Counted from the stretch's first letter, positions 48,434 through 60,704 are shown. The stretch is DNA of 64,000 nt from Siphonodentalium dalli (GCA_032622095.1 CP136067.1:130483030-130547029); one strand, 5' to 3'. A program made the numbers and translations. Notes: generated by a model not told the origin, from the sequence alone.

Positions 48434-49343
48434 TTAGACCTCCTCGATCAGTCTTTTTTGTGGTACTCCTCTGTTCGATCTCCTCGGAAATCTGCTATCA
48501 GATATTGGTATGTGTATCATCGGTGGAGTGGATGGTCTGGTGATAATCATTTCATCAGCTTCAAGTGGGTAATGTTCCATGCCGGATTCATCAGAATGGT
48601 CTGTTGGCTGCCTCGGCTCCTTTCCACCAGAGACAACTTTGAAATGTGATACATTTCTTGTAACAGTTTTACGCCAATCAACCAATTTAGCTGCCACTTC
48701 ATGAAAGTTTATATGAAATACCCGATAGTATTTGGGATTAAATCGAGTCACCAACTTTCCTTTTCTGTCTTGCCTCACCAAAACCATATCACCAACTTTA
48801 ATGGTTGTGCGCTGAGCACATCGTCGTTTATCCGCCCTTTCTTTCATTTTCTGTTTTCTCTCACGGTTTGTCGTTCAAATTTCATCATCCTTTGTGTGTA
48901 CAACATTGTCAAATAATGGAAGTTTATTCTTCACTTGATATTTAAAGATAAGAGATGATGGCGGAACCCCTGTCGTTGAATGTGGTGTTGACAGATAGTT
49001 CCGTAAATACTGGAACAACACTTGCTGGTAAGGCTTATGTTCGACATCAGCTGTCTGAAGAACTATCTCTATGTTGAACATGAACTTCTCCAGAAAATGC
49101 TTTGAATTTATGACTGTTGAACGGACTTCCATTGTCCGTTTTCAAGGTGCGCGGAAAACCCATCGTTGTGAAAATTTTGTCGAATGCAGGAATAACAGCA
49201 GCAGCTGACACCGAAGACACAGGTTCTATTTGAACGAATCGCGAGTACTCATCTACCACTACCATAAGATAGCCACCTTCTGGCAAAGGGCTGCAGAAAT
49301 CCGCAGAAACATTTTCCCACACATGATCAGGAAGCACATTCAT
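48434..49343 (-). pseudogene. Ty3/gypsy integrase (unit 2)
   Basis: Second copy of the damaged integrase: core 49,343-49,047, a middle frame 49,132-48,875, and a C-terminal frame 48,847-48,434 with GDMVLVRQDRKGKLVTRFN (GPY/F-like region) that is open further here than in unit 1. The frameshift at the TDNGSPFNSHK site is shared with unit 1. Just upstream, the Cys-x2-Cys half of the zinc domain (NCLACQEVG) survives out of frame. Confidence 0.8.
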
Positions 49344-49427
49344 ACACAGTGGTTCTGCGAATTTTCACACCAACTTCTTGACACGCGAGGCAATTATTGA
49401 TCAAATATAAATGATATATGCTTCGGC

Positions 49428-49895
49428 TCATTCTGACAGTTCAGATTCAATTGAATGAATTTTGGATACATGAATAATATTAGAAGAGTATCTCGTAACA
49501 AACTCGGCTGGATTTGATTTCCCCGGTCTGTAGTTTACAGTAAAATCAAACTCTTGCAATTTCATCAACCAACGCTCTACACGACCCGACGAACAAGATC
49601 TGGGATTTGCACAAATGTTCATTAACGGTCGATGATCAGTTACAAATTTGCAAGGTTTTCCAATGACATAAATGCGGAAGTGATGCAACGCCCATGAAAT
49701 AGCCATGAATTCACGCTCGAATTGACTGTACCGTTTTTCTGTATCGTTTAAAATCTTGCTAGCGTATGCAACCGGTTTTATATTTCCTGAATATTTCTGC
49801 ACTAGAATTGCTCCAAGACCAACTGGACTAGGGTCAACAATTATCTCAGTTTCGGCTTCGGGATTGAAATATGCCAAGCATGATTTACTGGTCAA
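49428..49895 (-). pseudogene. Ty3/gypsy RNase H (unit 2)
   Basis: Nearly the same RNase H domain as at 39,025-39,519, with a handful of amino-acid differences (for example Arg for Trp before YSQFER). Catalytic Asp and Glu are retained. It joins the RT upstream through broken sequence at 49,896-50,178. Confidence 0.82.
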
Positions 49896-50178
49896 ACACT
49901 TCGTGATTTCATCGAATGATCTTTATTGATTAGAGTCCCACCCATACTTTACATTTTTCCGGGTCAATCGTCTCCACGGTTCACTCAACGTGGCGAAATT
50001 CGGAATTTACCGCGAAGCGTACGTCACCATACCGAAAAACGAACGAAGTTCAGATAGCGATTTTGGAACACAAATGTTTCTTATAGATTCAACTTTGTTT
50101 GGATCCATTTTGGTACCATTGGTGGTGAAGACCATTCCAAAGAATTTGATTTCGGGCTGTTTAAATTCACACTTGTGT

Positions 50179-50808
50179 CTATTTAGAGTAACATTCGTCC
50201 AACCTGTGATACACGCGCACTAATGTCTCGTCGTGTTCGGCTTCTGTTCTGGCATGAATTAAGATATCACATGACACGTTGATTACGTTCGGAATTCTAG
50301 ACATTACTTGTTTCACCAAATAGTTAAAGTTCTCCGGCGCACTACAACTACCGACATTTAGACGCTTAAATCGCCACAATCCGACATGAGTAGCAAACGT
50401 CGTGATGTATCTGGAGTATGGATGTAAGACTGATTGGTTAAACCCTTGTCGTAAATTAAGTTTAGAAAACAATTGAGATCCATTTTCTGCGTACATTATA
50501 TCATCTGCCGTTGGATAGACATGTCGTTCACGCAAGATTGCTTTATTTGGACATCTCATGCCTATACATAGTCTTATTTTTTCTGCATCATTCGGCTTTG
50601 GCGCAACAACAATAGATGATACCTACGGTGTCGCTGAATCCGTTAAACTCTCAATGACATCGTCTTTCTCAAGATTGTACAGTTCGGTTTCTACGTTCTG
50701 TCTCATGTGAAATGGAATACGTCTAAACGATTGAGCCACCGGAGGAACTTGTTCGTCAATATGAAGTTTAACTTCATAGTCTTTCAATTGTCCAACACCG
50801 GTAAACAA
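50179..50808 (-). pseudogene. Ty3/gypsy reverse transcriptase, broken
   Basis: Read leftward. 50,808-50,623 has KDYEVKLHIDEQVPPVAQ and RRIPFHMRQNVE, the entry of Ty3 RTs. 50,559-50,179 has QLFSKLNLRQGFNQ (first Asp replaced by Asn), HVGLWRFKRLNVGSCSAPE and SCDILIHARTEAEH, where the catalytic YxDD has become a CD. With the frame breaks this polymerase is inactive. Confidence 0.78.
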
Positions 50809-50841
50809 ATGTTCACATCGTTGAATGGTTTTGACACAAGA

Positions 50842-51255
50842 TTATTGATTAGAGACGTCATAAAAAATATGAATAAGTACGAGATTATGACACGTTTTGA
50901 AGCTCAACAATGGTTTACATTCTCCTTTAACAACATAGAACGTCGCATCTGCCGTTCGGTTGCTTGCTTCGATAGCAACACTGCATTTACCATGCATTGG
51001 TAATGGTTCCTTCGCATTATATGCGAATATTCGATGATCATTAGAGCAAACTTTCTCAAGTCTCGGAATCGGATTTAACGATTTGTATGTGTCAATATTC
51101 ATCACATTTACTGACGCACCAGAGTCCAACAGCATATTTACCTTTACATCAATAATTTTGATATCAGTATGTGGACGCAAATCAGAATTTTCCGAATTGG
51201 CCATAAAGAATACGTACTCATTGTTCGATGAATCTGAATCAGACTTATATTCCAC
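50842..51255 (-). pseudogene. Ty3/gypsy aspartic protease region
   Basis: Contains the retropepsin motif MLLDSGASVNVMN near residue 41 and a later strand region with ATFYVVKGECKPLLS, as in Ty3 proteases before the RT. It stops in SNQ just before the RT start. Confidence 0.78.
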
Positions 51256-51339
51256 TGTATGTGCGCTTTTCCTGCTAGCGTCATACTTTCCTTTGTGATG
51301 CGATTTGTTTTGATGATTATTTTTGTCAAATTGACGATT

Positions 51340-51574
51340 TTATGACTTTTTTGATTTAGCGGTTATAGTTCTAGAATGACAATACTCGTAAAAAGTGATC
51401 TTTGTCACAAAACCCGCACGTTTGTCCCTTCGCAGGACAAATCTGGTTTCTGTGAGGATACTGTCCTCCACAGAAAAAACACGACTTGTGAGTAGCCGAT
51501 TTATGACGAAAAGATTGTTTCGGACTATGACCACGATTCTGAATGAATTTTGAAGCTGAATTAACTTGGTCCAC
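51340..51574 (-). pseudogene. Ty3/gypsy nucleocapsid zinc knuckle
   Basis: Holds CFFCGGQYPHRNQICPAKGQ: a CX2CX4-5HX4C knuckle, followed by a second partial CGFCDKDHF. Gag upstream of here is displaced about 5.2 kb by the TIR element at 51,578-56,801. Confidence 0.75.
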
Positions 51575-52919
51575 TTATAGTCTGGTCGACAAAAGGTTTG
51601 ACCTAGAAAAAATTCGGACTAAGTTGGTTTGTATACCATTTTGAAGAGGAATATATCCTCTATAACATATCCAAAATCCGCTAAAATCCGCTTTGAGCAT
51701 TTTTTGTAATTCAAGATGGCGTCCAAGATGGCTGCCATTTTCCTATAAGTCAGCTTGATGCAATTATAGTGAGAACATCTTGTCATATGTATACACATGT
51801 ATACAATTTTGTGAAGCTAAGACATAACGTCATCTTTATGTGCCAAAATTGGAACTCCCCATCCAAGATGGCCACCAAATTGGCGACCGGAAGTGGATTT
51901 TTTACGCATTTTACTAATATCTTTAAGATATGTTTATGTGGTTGGGAACTTGTTGAGAGTTGTGACTTTATTTTGTATTTAGCATGTTAACTGACCATTG
52001 GAGCAATGGAATATCTTGTTCGTTGGGTCCACACCCCTTCCGATCACTCAAAAATTCGATTTTACAAAACGCGGTATAACATTTCACAAAAGATCCCCAT
52101 TGGGATTCTAGTCATATTTCATCAAGAAGTGGGAAGAACTGTGCAATATAAGTGATGCATTCTATATCTTATTGATATTCGAACTCAATGGTACCAAAAT
52201 TGTGACTTTGGCTCAAAATGGCTGCCAAAATGGCTGCCAAAATGGCTGCCAAAATATGGAAAATGGTAATTATTATCCCAGCGTGCCATGCAACCGCTTA
52301 TAAGTTCTGGTGATACACACAATTGACTATTCTGTCTTATATAGCTTGACTAATAACATTTCTGATGTACCCTGGGTATTTGTTACTATTTTAACCACTG
52401 AAATTACCAGAATTATTCGAAATTTTCTGTCACAAACCTGATATCAAAATCGGCAAAAAAATCGCTGTTCAGGTTTGAGCCATTTGTTAAAAGTAAAATG
52501 GAATTATGTTTGGTATCAAAGATATTTATTATTTTGATATGTGTTACATGTGTCACACTGAGTTGTTTTAGACAAAATTACTAAGATGGCTTTCAAAATG
52601 GCAACCGAATTTGGTAAACATTATTATATACATATACATATGTGTATATACGTGGTATAAATGTATACATAATCAATTGTGACTCACATGGTACTTAATC
52701 AACTAAATGTTCTATTCTGGTTGTCCCGGTACCCTACGAGGCATGACAAGTTCATTTTGAGGAATGCAATATGGTTTTTGCCAAAAACTTCCTTGTTTTT
52801 GAATGGAAATGGGCAGAACGTTGAAACGTAACTGAGAGGGATCATATTATGTGGCTATTCTGGCCCATTAGCATCAACATTGTTCCACTTAATACAGTGT
52901 GTATGTCTGTTGACTGTAT

Positions 52920-53600
52920 TGTCATATGCGAGGTGAGTATGTATACATGGAGTTATTGTATTCATGAATGATGTATAGTTATACAATGTGTGACTATATT
53001 GTCATGGATGGGATGTCCATAGTGAGATGTATAGGTATATAAGGAGTAGCTGTATGGTGATGTGTGAGGTGAACATGTTTACAGTGAGTGGCTGTCTGGT
53101 CATTGTAGTGGTGTATGGGCATAACGAGAGCAGCTACACTGCCCTGTATGTATATATGGAGTGACTGTGTGGTCAGGGTAGGCTGTACATATGTACATTG
53201 GGTGGCTGTATTGTCATGGGTGGGTCTATACATGTATGTATACATATGTTGGATGTATGGTAATAGATGGTGTATAAATAGGGTGTGATGTATGGTTATG
53301 GGCAATGTGTATATGTGTACATGGAATGACTGAACGGTCATTGTTGAAGTGTATATGCATACCTGGAGTACACTTGGGTGGCCATTGGCGGCTAATGTTT
53401 ATAGATAGTGACCTCATGGTGATGGTGGGATGTATATGTTTATATGTAGGGCCTATTGTATTGTCATTGGTGTTATGTACAAGCATACAGTGAATAGCTG
53501 AATGCTCATGGAGAGGGTGTAAAAGTATACAGCGAGTGGCTGAATTGTCACGGTTGAGCTGTATATGCAAGTCTGAAGTGTACGAATGGCCGTATGTGCG
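52920..53600. repeat. Degenerate minisatellite in TIR element, array 1
   Basis: Units of roughly 60-65 bp around GTGTATATGTATACA, GGAGTGACTGT and ATGGTCATGGGTGAGG. ORFs on the minus strand (His/Thr-rich) are produced by this repeat. Confidence 0.7.
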
Positions 53601-53743
53601 GGGTATTGGTATATCCAGTCTGGGTGAACGTCGACTCTATATTTGAAATCTAGAGTCTGGAGCTAATGTCGCCAAAACCATTTCTATTCAGCGAAGAGCT
53701 CCCCCCAAAATGACGTCACGGATTTAAAAAAATACATCGATGA

Positions 53744-54056
53744 TTGACAGGTGTCCCCACGTGTTATTTGTTGTGCTTCGCAAACAATGGCCTGTGTCGC
53801 GACATGAACTTACAGAAGATAATATTTGTCGTGTGCGACTATTCTTTTTCGGGAGATGAACTCGCTGCATCAACCGGAAAGCTGCATCCGAGAGCAAAAA
53901 ATAAGGTCGTCATCAAAAATGATGCTTTAGAACTATTTAAAAGCATAAAATTAAGTCATTTCCTCGGTGTTTAACTTTCAGATGACTTTTTTACGACAAA
54001 TAATTTGATTTGCAAACCATGTTACAATAAAGTAAATCAAATACACGGACATGAGT
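53744..54056 (+). pseudogene. Coding-like segment inside TIR element, zinc-binding type
   Basis: A frame from 53,744 with a hydrophobic IIFVVCDYSFSGDELAAS, then LHPRAKNKVVIKND and LFKSIKLSHFLGV. After a stop the reading resumes as DDFFTTNNLICKPCYNKVNQ, ending at a GTGAGT donor near 54,056. The pattern (Cys, spacer, then CX2C and His) looks like a small Cys-rich domain at the start of a transposase or a captured host exon. I cannot name the family. Confidence 0.35.
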
Positions 54057-54444
54057 GAGTTCTATTTATATTTATGGGAGGCCAAGTTGGTACCATGCGC
54101 AGGCCTATCTATCAGGTCTAGCACATCCTTGAAATTAATCCGAATCGTACCGAATAATTTCGAAGCCATTTTTTCTGTCTGTTGTATTTGCAAGCATCAA
54201 TTTCGATCGGAGAAATACCGACGAAATTCCGCTCTGTTACTATATTTAGAGGTGACATTGTGGGAGTCTCCGCCCACTAACACTTGTTTATTAACCCATA
54301 CGGTTTCATTGGGCGGAAAAAAATTTACGCAATCAATCAGATTATGGAATCGCGAGGACTTGGAAATGAGATAGCGATGTTATCCGTCAGACCTAATATT
54401 CAATGTTGTAATGAATATTTAGGTATGAGTTTACTCAGACTGTG

Positions 54445-55375
54445 GTATATCTAGAAGGGCTTTATGACCATTGATGAGGTATATATATACACCTGGAGTG
54501 ACGCTGTGGTCATGGGTGAGGTGTATATGTATATCATGAGTGACTATATGGCCATGACACGGGCCAATATGTATATAGGGATTAACTGTACATATGGCAA
54601 ATTTAATGGTAGGGTGAATTGATATACAAGGAGTGACTATGATCACGAATGTGGTTTATGCTTATAGAGCGACAGGCTGAATTGTAATGGATCAGGTGTA
54701 TATACAAGTCTGGAGTGTATGAATGGCCGTGTGCGCGGTACGGGACATTGATATATCTAGAAGGGCTGTAAGGCCATTTGTGAGGTCTATATGTATATAC
54801 CTGGAGTGACTCTATGGTTTTGGGTTGGGTGTATATGTATATCTTGAGTGGCTATATGGCCACGGGCGTCGCAAATATGTATATATACAGGGAGTGAGAC
54901 TGTATGACCACTGGTGAGGCAAATATGTACACAAGAAATGGTGTATGATCATGGCTGTAGCGAACAGGTGTACCAGGAGTGACTGTATGGTCATCGGTGA
55001 GGTGTATATGTATATCTTTAGTGGCTATATAGCTATGCACGTGGCAAATAACTATACATGGAGTGACTGTATGGCCTTTGGTGAGGCAAATATGTATACA
55101 AGAGATTACTTTATGTTCATGTATGTAGTGAATATGTATACAGGTCGTGTGAGGTGTAGGAGTATACCTGGTGTGCCTGCATGGTTATTCACGGCTATAG
55201 GGCCATGTGTTGGTGTATGGGTAAACCCAAGTGTGGCTGTATGGTAATGGACGAGGTGTATGTCTATACAGCGAGTGGCACATGGCCATTTATGTGGTGT
55301 TCATGTATATATGGAGTGACTTCATGCTCATGTGTGATTTGTACTGGTGCACCTTTGGGTGACTATCGCTTTCCA
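54445..55375. repeat. Degenerate minisatellite in TIR element, array 2
   Basis: Same repeat family as array 1 (GGTGAGGTGTATATGTATAT, then GGAGTGACTGTATGGTCAT). It runs on the other side of the coding-like segment. Confidence 0.7.
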
Positions 55376-56878
55376 CAATAACTCAAGGATATGTTAATCG
55401 ATAGAGGTAATATCAGAGTGTTCTCCACATTAATTGCGTTTTATATGCAATGTGAAGAAAACTGTTTTCCTGACAATAGTTTATAAGTTAATCAATTTTG
55501 ATGCTAATGGGCCAGAGTAGCCAAATAATATGATCCCTTTCAGTTCAGTTTCAACGTTATGTCCGTTTCCGTTAAAAACATGGACAGAATCCCTAAAGAG
55601 GTGTTCGGAAAAATCCATACTGCAATTCCCTTAAAATGAATTTGTCGTTCCTCATAAGGTGGTGGGACAACCAGAATATAAGATTTAGTTGTCAGTTGAT
55701 TAAGTAGCATGTTTAATAACCAAGTGAGTCATAATTTGCTAACATTTCGGAACAGCAGAGAATAATGTTCGGAATATAAGCCTTTTAACAAATTTGGTTG
55801 CCATTTTGCAAGTCATCTCGAGTAATATTGTCTAAAACACCACACTATGACATATTTAAGGCATATCAAAATAAAAAGAACCTTTGATATTTACTTGAAA
55901 AAAATGGTCCAAACATGAAAAGTGATTTTTGCCGAGTTTGATGCTGTTTGTGATAGAAAAACCCATAAGTCTGGTAACTTCAGAATAGTAAATAATAAAA
56001 ATGAATCAAGGTACATAAGAAATGTTGGTATTCAATGTATATAAGACAGAATAATCTATTGTGTGTATCACCACAACTTATAAGCGGTTGCATGGCACGC
56101 TGGGATAATAATTGCCATATTCCATATTTTGGTGGCCATTTTGACAGCCATTTTGAGCCAGAGTGACAATTTTGGTACCATTGAGTTCGAATATCAATAA
56201 AATATAGAATGCATCACTTACATTGCGCAGTTCTTCCCACTTCTTGATAAAATATGACCAGAATCCCAATGGGGATCTTTTGTGAAATATTATAGCGCGT
56301 TTTGTAAAATCGAATTTTTGAGTGATCGGAAGGGGTGTGGACCACACGAACAGCATATTTCATTGTTCCAATGGTCATTTAACATGCTAGATACAAAATA
56401 AAGTCACAATTCTCAACCAGTTCAAAACCACAGACACTTATCTTAAAGGTATTTGTAAAAAACGCAAAAATTCCACTTCCGGTCGCCATTTTGGTGGCCA
56501 TCTTGGACGATGAGTTCCAATTTTGGCACATAAAGGTGACGTTATGTTTTAGCTTCAAAAAAATGTATTCATTTGTATGCATATGACAAGATGTTCTCAC
56601 TATAATTGCATCAAGCTGACTTATAGGAAAATGGCAGCCATCTTCGACGCCATCTTGAATTACAAAAAATGCTCAAAGCGGATTTTAGCGGATTTTGGAT
56701 ATGTTATAGAGGAGAGCTTCCTCTTCAAAATGGTATAAAAACCAACTTAGTCCGAATTTTTTCTAGGTTGACCCTAAAATTTGAGTTTATCGACCAGACT
56801 ATTAAAAGTTTTGACTTTATCTACACTATCTACTCTCCCCGTGGCTGTATTAGAATGTTCGATTTCAGATGCCTGTAC

Positions 56879-57418
56879 TTAGGAGATTTTTAAAGCTCTC
56901 GCTGCTTTTAGAATGTCACCAAATGCCATATCATTTTCAAGAGCCTGTCTACGAATCTTCGATGATGTTGTACCAAATATGATTTGCGATTTTATTTCAT
57001 CTGCGCCATCGTGAAACTCACAAGTTTTTGACTGTTGTTGCAAACGATTGTGATAAGAATCCACCGATTCGGTTGAATTTTGTGGACATTGTCTGAATTT
57101 GTAACGTTCTAACGTCACATTCTTCTTCGGAGCGAAATATGCGATCAACTTATCTGAACAAGTATCATAAATATCAGCTGCTAGTTGTCACTGCGCGACT
57201 GGTACTGGCTCAACTTTGATTGTCTCATGAATGTCATAAATGCCGGGGCCTCCATAATGTAACAACAACGCTTGCTTTCTGGACGAATCATTAATATCTG
57301 TTGCAATCAGAAAGTTCCCTAACCTATCCAGGTATTTAGGCCATGTCAATGCAACGGATGATTCATCTGAAGTGTCGAAAGCAGGGAATGGTGGTAGGGA
57401 AATCGCCATGATTTGCAA
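56879..57418 (-). pseudogene. Ty3/gypsy gag, N-terminal part
   Basis: From 57,418: FPAFDTSDESSVALTWPKYL, the usual start of a Ty3 capsid (matrix-capsid with W..YL), then RKQALLLHYGGPGIYDI. A stop near 57,188 is followed by 57,148-56,879 with APKKNVTLERYKFRQC, ESVDSYHNRLQQQSKTCEF and IIFGTTSSKIRRQ, typical capsid C-terminal-domain blocks. It should continue to the zinc knuckle at 51,574 but the TIR element lies between. Confidence 0.8.
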
Positions 57419-57495
57419 GACAAAAAATGCAATAAAAGTTCAAATTACAACATTTTCTTGAAAAATATTTCACAAATTCCATCTTCGTCGCCAGT

Positions 57496-57690
57496 TGTCA
57501 TGTTTGGATCTTGTTATATAGATTGATGGCCCGTAGATAGTTTATAATGATTAACATTAGACTCAATCACATTCTATAATTTCAACTTCAGGAAGTCACA
57601 TGTACAAAAAGCCAAGGGAGGTAATCCCTCAAACATGAAGTCAACATACCATTTTAAAGTCACACTCAATGTTCACTTTAACAATATCAC
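57496..57690 (-). repeat. Ty3/gypsy 5' LTR, partial
   Basis: Starts TGTCATGTTTGGATCTTG and matches the LTR at 37,649 for about 195 bp, then diverges. Just inside it, on the minus strand, is ACTGGCGACGAAGATGG, a likely tRNA primer-binding site of the TGGCGAC type common in this class. Gag starts about 80 bp further. Confidence 0.7.
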
Positions 57691-58385
57691 AATACCCTAC
57701 CACTCTAAATTTGCAGTTAGTCTCATGATTTGAAGGAACGGAAATATCGGAATGTGTTCTGTACAGCACTTGGTACTGAGCGTTACTGTGCGAAACGAAA
57801 TAACATATATTTAATATGGAATTAATTGTGATCAAAAGGCTACATATACATACATGCATGTGATAATCCATAAATATCATACCATTTTCTGGAATCAAAA
57901 GGAAACACATAATTATGAACAAAGCAGAAGATACATTTGTGCATGCAGGTTCAGTCGAAATCGGTCAATGGGGAAAGTTACACGATGACGTTCGTCGATT
58001 TTCGTTGAAATCGACATTCTGACATCTTATAAATGAAATGAACGGCTATGAAATCGACACGCTTCTCCATCTATTATCTCAGCCGCAGCGCTCACGTCAA
58101 GACAAAAATATAGTGGTTAAATTCATTAAGAATTTCCCCGTTCCCCTCTCGACAAGGTATAACTATTTTCACTTTGTCTAGCTGTCAATCAAAACTACAC
58201 GGAAGTACGATTGGCCTAATTTATACTCGAAATTACGATCGGGGTCCATTCTTTCGACGAACCGTTGTATACGGAGTGTAAATACTGATAATCAACCCAG
58301 GAAATATAGGCTTATGTGATTATTATTTGGAGGGAATACCAGAGAATCTATAAACTTATTTTGGTAAAAAAAACACACACTGTCA
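57691..58385. other. Intron 2 sequence, nothing recognised
   Basis: Non-coding, between the LTR fragment and the next direct repeat. Short ORFs only. Confidence 0.4.
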
Positions 58386-58592
58386 TCACACTGTTCATCT
58401 GTGCATCAAGCCAATCAGTGAATTATTTGCATGTCTATCAACTCATATGATATGTTACTCTCACAACACCTGAAATATCCAAGTCTGGTAGAGTGACTGT
58501 TTGTCATTTATTATAACAGACATTGCTCCAGTAGACTAACAAAAGTGTTAACACACAATGCTAGATAATGGACTGGTTGAAAGAATGAAAGA
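58386..58592. repeat. Direct repeat R3, first copy
   Basis: Contains GTGCATCAAGCCAATCAGTG, ATTATTTGCATGTCTATCAA and GATAATGGACTGGTTGA. It is repeated at 59,828-59,935 and 60,285-60,350, where the copy is split by about 350 bp. Confidence 0.6.
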
Positions 58593-58919
58593 ACTAGAAT
58601 TCTCTCACTGGAGCTGCCTATACTTGCGCCCATCACCCATTTGGCATGTTGTGTGGTGTCTTGCTAACAACAGTTTGAACCACGGGTGCTGGCCCCTCGT
58701 TTGAGAGATCGATAACAAAAATCTTGATATCAAATCTCTGTTCATCCATCGCTGAAATAGTTGTGTGTACGGACATAATATCCCTGTTATGATGATATGG
58801 ACCCCAGTTGGCTGCATATTAGGAACGATAACTATATCCGATATAATTACAGGTGAGACATATTGGTAGTGTTTTTTACCTGTTAACCAACTATCAGATT
58901 TAGGCCACTCCGATGCATG

Positions 58920-59225
58920 GTGTATTATCTACATGTATATTACGTGAGGACCTTGATGGGGATAGCTTCAGTCTTGAATGTTAAAGTGACACACTGCGCT
59001 CGCTGAACGAAGTCTCTCCATGTGAACGATGTATTATCTACATGTATATCACGTGATGACCTCGATGAACGATGGGCAGCTTCCGCCCTGAATATTAAAG
59101 GGACAAAATGCACTCAGTATTTGAATATAAATTGACAATAGGCTCTCACGGGGGATGATTGTTAAAGTGACACAATGCACTCACTATGAATGAATGTTAA
59201 AGTGACACTAGGCACTCACGCATTG
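58920..59225. repeat. Short tandem repeats, about 110 bp and about 45 bp units
   Basis: ATTATCTACATGTATAT with CACGTGA occurs twice about 110 bp apart. Then TGTTAAAGTGACACAATGCA-like units occur four times. Confidence 0.6.
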
Positions 59226-59312
59226 ACGTGCGCGTTACTAGGACTGACCCGCAGTTTATAAGGGTATACGTCTTGGATGGTAATTTGGCGCCTATAAAAA
59301 TTACTAAGTTGT

Positions 59313-59428
59313 TTGAAATTTGGGAAGTTTTTGAAATTTTTGAAGTCTTTTGAAATTTTTGAAATTTTTGAAGTTTTTGAAATTTTTGAAATTTTTGAAA
59401 TTTTTGAAATTTTTGAAATTTTTCAATA
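59313..59428. repeat. Simple repeat (GAAATTTTT)n
   Basis: About a dozen 9-bp units with few variants. The minus-strand ORF rich in KFQ comes from it. Confidence 0.9.
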
Positions 59429-59827
59429 TTGTTCATTTATGAACGATTTATTACCAAAATAAAACCAGATAACAATGCAAATTAAGTATATATGAGGATT
59501 TAAATTACAATTGATGCAACCATTTCATATTAGCGCGTGTTCATTTTTTACAGTATGTACTTCCGGTATGACGTAACATATTCACGGAAGGACGGAAGGA
59601 AGGATAAACAGACATCCGAACCAAAAACATTACTTGCGTCCAGCATGGACTGGCGCAAGTAATAATCGGGAAATGGTTTCAGGAATTGTGTGTATCCTGT
59701 ACAATGACCTAAGTTTGATAAATAAACTTGTCCTGATGTAACTAATGCCTAGATCACTGTGTGCATGGAAAAAGAGCGAGCAACTGACTTAAACATTAAT
59801 GTGACTATCAATGGGTAGATAATATCT

Positions 59828-60350
59828 GCCATCAGTGCATCAAGCCAATCAGTGAATTGTTTGCATGTCTGTCAACCCATATGATCTCTCACATATCCAG
59901 GTCGTGTATAGTGCTGTGACTGCTTATCATCTATATATATAAACGAGTAGAATATGTCCGGTTTGTTATCTCAGACCCCTGTACCGAGTTCAACCAAATT
60001 TGATGCGGTGACTCGGGGTACACTGGCGGATGTTATAATGGTGTTAGTTTTTCAAAATTTTGAATACAAAATAATAAATTAAAATTGGTTTTGTTAAATT
60101 GAGCAAGGAATTCAATCTAAAAAATTAATTAAAACAATATATATAAATCAAAATCTTTCAATGATCAAAATGTGCACAAAGGGGCCGCCGCTAAATAAAA
60201 GCTCTGTCTAAGATCAAAATGTACGCGACGTCCCACAGGTATCTGCGACGCTGAATATAGTTTCAGCTAGGTTAGTACAATAGAAGTAAGTTGCTCCAGC
60301 AGACTAACATAAGTGGTATGGAATATGTTAGATAATGGACTGGTTGATAG
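59828..60350. repeat. Direct repeat R3, second copy, interrupted
   Basis: The same GTGCATCAAGCCAATCAGTG and GATAATGGACTGGTTGA blocks as 58,386-58,592, with about 350 bp between (59,936-60,284) that are absent from the first copy. No clear terminal repeats on the inserted part. Confidence 0.55.
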
Positions 60351-60685
60351 ACTAATCAGGAAATAGCTATAAATTATTAAATTGTGTATACCCTGCACAA
60401 TGACCTAGGTTTTCAGATGATCAGCAATTTATAAAACATTCTACTTCAATAAAAACAGCTTCTGAAACCGGTTTAACGGTTATTTGAAATTAATGAGATC
60501 ATTCCCAGTCATATGAGTGATAATAGTAGAGTTTTATGCGGTTTTAGACCAAATTTAGTGAATTTGGGGGCGGGTGTAAAACAATTGGGAGTAAAACATA
60601 ATTGTTTTAAATGTTTGGGGTGGTGGGTCTCCGAAAATGCTAAATGCAAAACAAAACGACATACCTTCCTGAAAAGTTTTTACCA

Positions 60686-60704
60686 CCCCCCCCCCCCCCC
60701 CCCC
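60686..60704. repeat. Poly-C tract (about 19 bp)
   Basis: Uninterrupted C run in intron 2. The overlapping Pro-rich ORFs are due to it. Length may be uncertain in assembly. Confidence 0.9.

Larger units (their letters stand above)
39569..49944. repeat. Tandem duplication, unit 2 (10.4 kb)
   Basis: Second copy. It has gained a 3.5 kb TIR element (40,728-44,241) and lacks the 33,772-38,057 segment, which is replaced by about 455 bp that start like a hAT transposon end. At 49,944 it runs on into the rest of the Ty3 element, which unit 1 does not. Confidence 0.75.
51578..56801. mobile_element. 5.2 kb TIR element with 1.3 kb ends, nested in Ty3 gag
   Basis: A 3-bp target duplication TTA flanks it (51,575-51,577 and 56,802-56,804). 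Ends TAGTCTGGTCGAC and its complement open long inverted repeats of about 1.3 kb (51,578-52,882 and 55,492-56,801). These include AAGATGGCxxCC motifs and repeated AAAATGGCTGCC. The interior (52,883-55,491) holds two minisatellite arrays and one coding-like segment. The long arms can fold back on each other. Confidence 0.85.

Noticed and set aside
52994-53570. His/Thr-rich ORFs of about 115 residues on the minus strand
   Set aside because: Produced by the minisatellite; the peptide repeats in step with the DNA unit and similar ORFs arise in array 2.
59197-59436. 79-residue KFQ-repeat ORF
   Set aside because: Translation of the 9-bp simple repeat GAAATTTTT.
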